From Planctomycetota bacterium (GTDB lineage Bacteria; Planctomycetota; B129-G9; JAJDCN01): DNA of 34,686 nt. The translations under genes were made by a program, and so were the position numbers. Positions 31,949 through 34,686 of this stretch are shown here, piece by piece. The stretch spans positions 1 through 34,686 of the forward strand of contig JAJDCN010000072.1 of the NCBI GenBank assembly GCA_029260815.1. The letters are read 5' to 3'. Position 1 is the first letter of the stretch. Each line of letters opens with the position of its first letter. Under the pieces are notes generated by a model. That model ran no database searches. It was not told the DNA's origin and saw only the letters and a program-made list of their open reading frames with translations.

Positions 31949-32693
31949 CGGTCCGGTTGATCAGAGAGGCCACATAACCGGCGCCAAATCCGTTGTCGAT
32001 ATTGACCACGGTTACACCGGCGGCGCAGGAATTGAGCATTGCCAACAACGGTGTGATCCCCCCAAAGGCGGCTCCATAGCCCACCGAAGTGGGCACCGCA
32101 ATGACCGGGCGGGCGACCATGCCCCCAACCACCGATGCCAAGGCGCCCTCCATTCCAGCTACGACGATCAGCACGTTGGCCGCTTGAATGCCAGGCGAAT
32201 TGTTGATGAGCCGATGGATTCCGGCCACGCCCACATCGAACAGAGTCTCCACTTTGTTTCCCATGATTTCGGCTGTGACCCGCGCCTCTTCGGCCACCGG
32301 GATGTCGGAAGTTCCCGCCGAGACCACCAGGATCGCTTTCCCCGACGGTTTCGACGGAGCCTTTTCGTACGTAATCGCGCGAGCAACCTTATGGTATTTC
32401 GCTTTCGGAAGAACCTTCTTCACCGCGGTGTACGCCGCCCGGTCTGCTCGCGTGGCCAATAGCTTGTCGGCGTGTTTGAGAATCTCTTTTGCGATGCGTG
32501 CGACCTGGACCGGGGTCTTGCCCTGGCCGAAGATCACCTCAGGAAACCCGCAGCGAAGGTCGCGGTGGGAGTCGACCCTGGCGAAAGAGACGTCCTGATA
32601 GGGCGGCGCTTTGAGGGCGCCCACGGCGTCGGCCACGGAAGTCTTTCCGCTTTTCACGTCGTCGAGCAGTTTTCGAAGGTGCTTTGCGTTCAT
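31935..32693 (-). CDS. larB: nickel-pincer cofactor biosynthesis protein LarB
   Basis: LarB carboxylates nicotinic acid adenine dinucleotide in the first step of making the nickel-pincer cofactor of lactate racemase-like enzymes. The 252-residue protein has the LarB N-terminal helical domain (MNAKHLRKLLDDVKSGK...) and the PurE/AIR-carboxylase-like C-terminal domain, with VVSAGTSDIPVAEEARVT, DVGVAGIHRL, VVAGMEGALASVVGG and a GFGAGYVA segment. The other enzymes of the pathway, LarC and LarE, and LarA are not in this window. It leads an operon with nnrD; both act on pyridine dinucleotides. A promoter and short leader palindromes lie just upstream. Confidence 0.93.
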   Translation of the reverse strand: MNAKHLRKLLDDVKSGKTSVADAVGALKAPPYQDVSFARVDSHRDLRCGFPEVIFGQGKTPVQVARIAKEILKHADKLLATRADRAAYTAVKKVLPKAKYHKVARAITYEKAPSKPSGKAILVVSAGTSDIPVAEEARVTAEIMGNKVETLFDVGVAGIHRLINNSPGIQAANVLIVVAGMEGALASVVGGMVARPVIAVPTSVGYGAAFGGITPLLAMLNSCAAGVTVVNIDNGFGAGYVASLINRTDEDR

Positions 32694-32694
32694 T

Positions 32695-32717
32695 GAAGCC
32701 GCTTCCTCTTGAAGAGG
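32695..32717 (-). promoter_or_regulatory. two adjacent palindromes covering the larB ribosome-binding site
   Basis: CCTCTT-x-AAGAGG (32705-32717) is a perfect 6-bp inverted repeat with a 1-nt centre; read on the minus strand its right arm supplies the AGAGG Shine-Dalgarno of larB. GAAGC-x-GCTTC (32695-32705) is next to it, only 1 nt from the start codon. As RNA they could form small hairpins with 3-nt loops that would hide the ribosome-binding site. The stems are short, so this is suggestive only. Confidence 0.35.
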
Positions 32718-32740
32718 TTTCGATGCATTGCCAGATAGAG

Positions 32741-32769
32741 ATTATAAGGGATAGGGCTGCAGCAGGCAA
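32741..32769 (-). promoter_or_regulatory. sigma-70 promoter of larB-nnrD
   Basis: On the minus strand TTGCCT (32769-32764, 4/6), a 17-nt spacer and a perfect TATAAT (32746-32741) precede larB. Transcription should start near 32734, leaving a leader of about 41 nt that contains the palindromes listed above. Confidence 0.7.
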
Positions 32770-32795
32770 GGCGGAGCCGTCATTTTCGAGTCGAC

Positions 32796-33470
32796 TTATT
32801 TCTTCCGAACCATGAGCCGGAGGTTGTCTGCTGTGTTTTCCGCATGGTCCGCAATTTTTCCCAGAGCCACAAAGAGCTTCGTATAGAAGAAAATGGTCAC
32901 CGGATCCAACTGGTCTTCGATGGCAAAGGTCTTGATCGACAGGGCCCGCCGCATTTGATCGGTTTCCCATTCCATCCGGCTGATGTCTTTACACAAATCC
33001 ACGACCCGATCCGCTTCAGAGCCCTGGAACTTCTTCTCCAGGGCGCGTTGAAACGAGCGCGAAGCCTCGACAAGCTTTTCACTGGTCTCGATGACCTTGA
33101 GAACATAGGCCATCAAATCCGCTTTGAGATCGGCATGCACCGTGGTCTTGCGCATGATCAACAAGACAGCTACGTCTTCAGCGGTGTCGGCAATGCTGTC
33201 CTGCTCTTTGAGAAACCGGATCAGGGTCGACCGATCGACTGGAAGAAAAATCGTGCGGGGCATTTGTTCGCGGACGTCGTTCTTGAATCGATCCGCTTCA
33301 TGCTCGAGCCCGGAGATTTCATCGTGCAGCACTTTCAAGCGCGCATGATCTTCCGCCAGCAGAGCCTCAAACAGATCTCGAATCCGCGAGACGCACTCAT
33401 GAACTTTTTCAGTATGGCCCGCCAAGGGGCCGAAGGGGGATTCCGCGAACAGCTTTCCAATCGATGTCAT
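32796..33470 (-). CDS. DUF47 / PhoU-like protein (TIGR00153 family)
   Basis: A 224-residue all-helical protein of the DUF47 family, related to PhoU. The family pattern is visible in SPFGPLAGHTEKVHECV near the N-terminus, the acidic ISGLEHEADRFKNDVR metal-binding segment, FLPVDRSTLIRFLKEQDSIADTAEDVAVLL, and the C-terminal YTKLFVALGKIADHAENTADNLR segment. Such proteins are thought to regulate or assist PiT-type phosphate transporters and often sit beside one, but no transporter is present here. It follows lexA after 109 nt in the same direction and is probably co-transcribed, although a separate promoter cannot be excluded. Confidence 0.9.
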   Translation of the reverse strand: MTSIGKLFAESPFGPLAGHTEKVHECVSRIRDLFEALLAEDHARLKVLHDEISGLEHEADRFKNDVREQMPRTIFLPVDRSTLIRFLKEQDSIADTAEDVAVLLIMRKTTVHADLKADLMAYVLKVIETSEKLVEASRSFQRALEKKFQGSEADRVVDLCKDISRMEWETDQMRRALSIKTFAIEDQLDPVTIFFYTKLFVALGKIADHAENTADNLRLMVRKK

Positions 33471-33579
33471 CGAGGGTCAACCTTCAGAGAACGCTCCAAG
33501 TCGTCCAGTGGCGTGGTACCAACCCAACGGCTTTCCCAGTCTCTGTGGCAGCAGACGGTTTTCATTCAACTTGCAGGCG

Positions 33580-34176
33580 CTAGTACTTGCGCAGCACACC
33601 AACGACAACGCCGCGGACTTCTACCTTGTTGGTAATCACTGGCGGGTAGTTTTGATTGGCCGGCTGTAGCCGAATATGGCCGTTTTCGCGATAGAAGCGC
33701 TTGAGCGTTGCGTCCTCATTTTCCAGGATCGCCACAACAGTTTCTCCGTCGCGGGCCTGCGACCGCCGCTCGACGATCACGTAGTCGCCGTCGCGAATGT
33801 GGTCATCGATCATAGAATCCCCTTGAACTTTCAGAGCGAAGCACTCTTTCCCCGATGACACGATCTTGGATAGGTCCAGCTTCTCGTGCGCTTCGATCGC
33901 TTCAATCGGCTTGCCCGCAGCGATCACACCAACCATGGGGAGGGCGCCCCCGTTGTTCTCGCTCAACTCAGGATCGATTACCTCAACGGACCGCGATCGG
34001 CCTTTCACGCGGGTAATTGCGCCCTTTTTCTCCAGAGCTCCAACATGCTCAAAGATAGTGATTTTCGACACCTTGAAGTGCCGCCCGATTTCCTCGAGCG
34101 TGGGCGACACGCCATGTTCCTTCCGATACTGCAAAACATGCTTGACGATCGCCAATTGTTTCGGGGTGTAGTACAT
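33580..34176 (-). CDS. lexA: LexA repressor
   Basis: LexA represses SOS genes until RecA filaments trigger its self-cleavage. The 198-residue protein has an N-terminal winged helix-turn-helix (about 1-65, SPTLEEIGRHFKVSKITIFEHVGALEKKGAI), the cleavage site Ala87-Gly88 (GVIAAGKP), and the S24 peptidase dyad Ser121 (GDSMIDDHI) and Lys159 (DATLKRFY). The recognition helix sequence (SKITIFEHVGAL) differs from that of E. coli, so its operator need not be the E. coli or Bacillus SOS box; I could not identify a convincing SOS box by eye. AAGGGAGG precedes the ATG. A good promoter lies about 240 nt upstream, on the far side of a possible small ORF. Confidence 0.95.
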   Translation of the reverse strand: MYYTPKQLAIVKHVLQYRKEHGVSPTLEEIGRHFKVSKITIFEHVGALEKKGAITRVKGRSRSVEVIDPELSENNGGALPMVGVIAAGKPIEAIEAHEKLDLSKIVSSGKECFALKVQGDSMIDDHIRDGDYVIVERRSQARDGETVVAILENEDATLKRFYRENGHIRLQPANQNYPPVITNKVEVRGVVVGVLRKY

Positions 34177-34219
34177 GAATCAACGCCTCCCTTGCAACTC
34201 CCATGAACGAATTGGAAAC

Positions 34220-34399
34220 CTACACGCACCGCAACGATCGGAGGTTCCTTTCCGCTCGCTCTCCAAAGAGAATGTTTCCGAACCCATGCACGTTTCTGCC
34301 GCCCCTCAACAATTGATTCGTGCTGCCGATCCTGAGTTGGTATTCGTGGCGTTTGGGAGAGAACGTGACAGATAAACAACCCGACATTCTGACGTGCAT
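34220..34399 (-). CDS. possible small ORF between the promoter and lexA
   Basis: An open frame of 59 codons (MHVRMSGCLSVTFS... to ...LRSLRCV) starts at an ATG (34399) with GAGGGG 5 nt upstream and a sigma-70-like promoter directly before it, and ends at TAG 43 nt before lexA. No family is recognisable and its composition (rich in Arg and Gly) is not typical of a folded protein, so it may instead be a structured leader. Its first codons and a later segment form the inverted repeat CATGCACGT/ACGTGCATG. Confidence 0.35.
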   Translation of the reverse strand: MHVRMSGCLSVTFSPKRHEYQLRIGSTNQLLRGGRNVHGFGNILFGERAERNLRSLRCV

Positions 34400-34400
34400 G
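34285..34400. repeat. spaced 9-bp inverted repeat in the lexA upstream region
   Basis: CATGCACGT (34285-34293) and its exact reverse complement ACGTGCATG (34392-34400) lie about 100 nt apart in the lexA leader region. Such paired half-sites could be operator copies for dimeric repressors, including LexA itself. A chance match is possible. Confidence 0.35.
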
Positions 34401-34417
34401 TTATCCCCTCAGGAGAT

Positions 34418-34446
34418 TTTATAGCACATCGATCCCGACCGATCAA
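34418..34446 (-). promoter_or_regulatory. sigma-70 promoter of the lexA transcription unit
   Basis: On the minus strand TTGATC (34446-34441), a 17-nt spacer and TATAAA (34423-34418) precede the small ORF and lexA. Transcription should start near 34411, giving a leader of about 235 nt before lexA. The rest of the 34177-34508 region holds the small ORF and the inverted repeat described separately. Confidence 0.65.
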
Positions 34447-34508
34447 GGAATTTCTTGCGACGCGCCGGTGCACCCTCGACCCACGCAAGTTTTGAGAATG
34501 GAGACGTT

Positions 34509-34686
34509 ATGAATACTTTGCAGGCAACTGGAAAAGGCCGTTGGGCCGGCTGCTTACGAGTCCAACATTGCAAAGATCCGTCCGATGCGCGCCTGTACGC
34601 CCCGGCATTGTCGAACCTCCATCCGCCCGTCCGAAAAGCCAATCGACGCGAACGGTTGGCCTTCCCAAGAACCCTTGTCGGTACAG
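34509..34686 (+). CDS. possible partial ORF running off the right edge
   Basis: An ATG at 34509 has GGAG 5 nt upstream (34500-34503) and opens a frame without a stop to the end of the window (59 codons, MNTLQATGKGRWAGCLRVQHCKD...). It is divergent from lexA. The composition (Arg-rich, no clear structure) gives no family, so it may be a chance frame; there is nothing better on either strand here. Confidence 0.3.
   Translation, partial: MNTLQATGKGRWAGCLRVQHCKDPSDARLYAPALSNLHPPVRKANRRERLAFPRTLVGT

Noticed and set aside
34409-34642. A 77-codon minus-strand frame with a TTG start at the right edge
   Set aside because: It covers the lexA promoter, has no ribosome-binding site or family features, and is no better than the plus-strand frame at 34509.
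1-34686. CRISPR arrays, insertion sequences, prophage or integration sites
   Set aside because: No regularly spaced repeats, transposase, recombinase or phage structural genes are present, and no tRNA or rRNA is visible.

Overview
The window is a gene-dense piece of bacterial chromosome (estimated by eye at somewhat over 55% GC). I see no rRNA, tRNA, CRISPR array, transposase, integrase or phage gene. The organism cannot be named from this window. The mix of long secreted or membrane-anchored proteins (a TPR/PQQ-propeller protein of more than 1,100 residues, a subtilisin with discoidin and fibronectin modules, HEAT and carboxypeptidase-regulatory-like proteins), GatCAB, a LexA repressor and anaerobe-type redox proteins (siroheme/ferredoxin protein, DUF1858, LarB, radical SAM) fits an uncultured, probably anaerobic, diderm bacterium. 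Planctomycetota-like or neighbouring candidate phyla are plausible hosts, but that is inference only.

Layout. 1-4709 (minus strand): the first 13 codons of a gene at the left edge, a HEAT-like anchored protein with a full-consensus sigma-70 promoter, and a large secreted subtilase with its own terminator. 5180-9604 (plus): a DUF58 protein and the PQQ/TPR protein. 9655-14531 (minus): a translation operon gatC-gatA-(membrane protein)-gatB-(anchored unknown). 14768-20564 (plus): a radical SAM/SPASM-like protein, a DUF1858 redox-disulfide protein, RecG, and two consecutive CNNM/CBS membrane proteins. 20669-21868: a MOT1-type molybdate/sulfate transporter with its own promoter. 22029-24515: a tight four-gene cluster of a NifU-type Fe-S scaffold, an unrecognised protein, a PCP_red/siroheme-reductase/2x[4Fe-4S] protein and an MTA/SAH-nucleosidase-like protein. 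24597-26705: an anchored 702-residue protein of unknown family. 26725-34176 (minus): a membrane-anchored P-loop NTPase with TPRs preceded by a tiny coiled-coil protein, a carboxypeptidase-regulatory-like secreted protein, NnrD, LarB, a DUF47/PhoU-like protein and LexA. A possible small ORF precedes lexA, and a possible partial ORF runs off the right edge.

How the genes work together. gatCAB supplies Gln-tRNA(Gln) and/or Asn-tRNA(Asn) by transamidation; LexA and RecG belong to DNA-damage response and fork repair. LarB and NnrD, which overlap, both act on nicotinamide-type dinucleotides (nickel-pincer cofactor synthesis and NAD(P)H-hydrate repair). The MOT1 transporter followed by the Fe-S/siroheme cluster suggests oxyanion or sulfur redox chemistry, but the substrate is unknown.

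Promoters are readable: several genes have close matches to TTGACA-(16-18)-TATAAT. In several cases (radical SAM, NifU-like, MOT1, the 702-residue protein, larB) a short perfect inverted repeat lies in the 5' leader, next to or over the ribosome-binding site or at the predicted transcription start. This recurring leader architecture and the 22029-24515 redox cluster are the most interesting things here.
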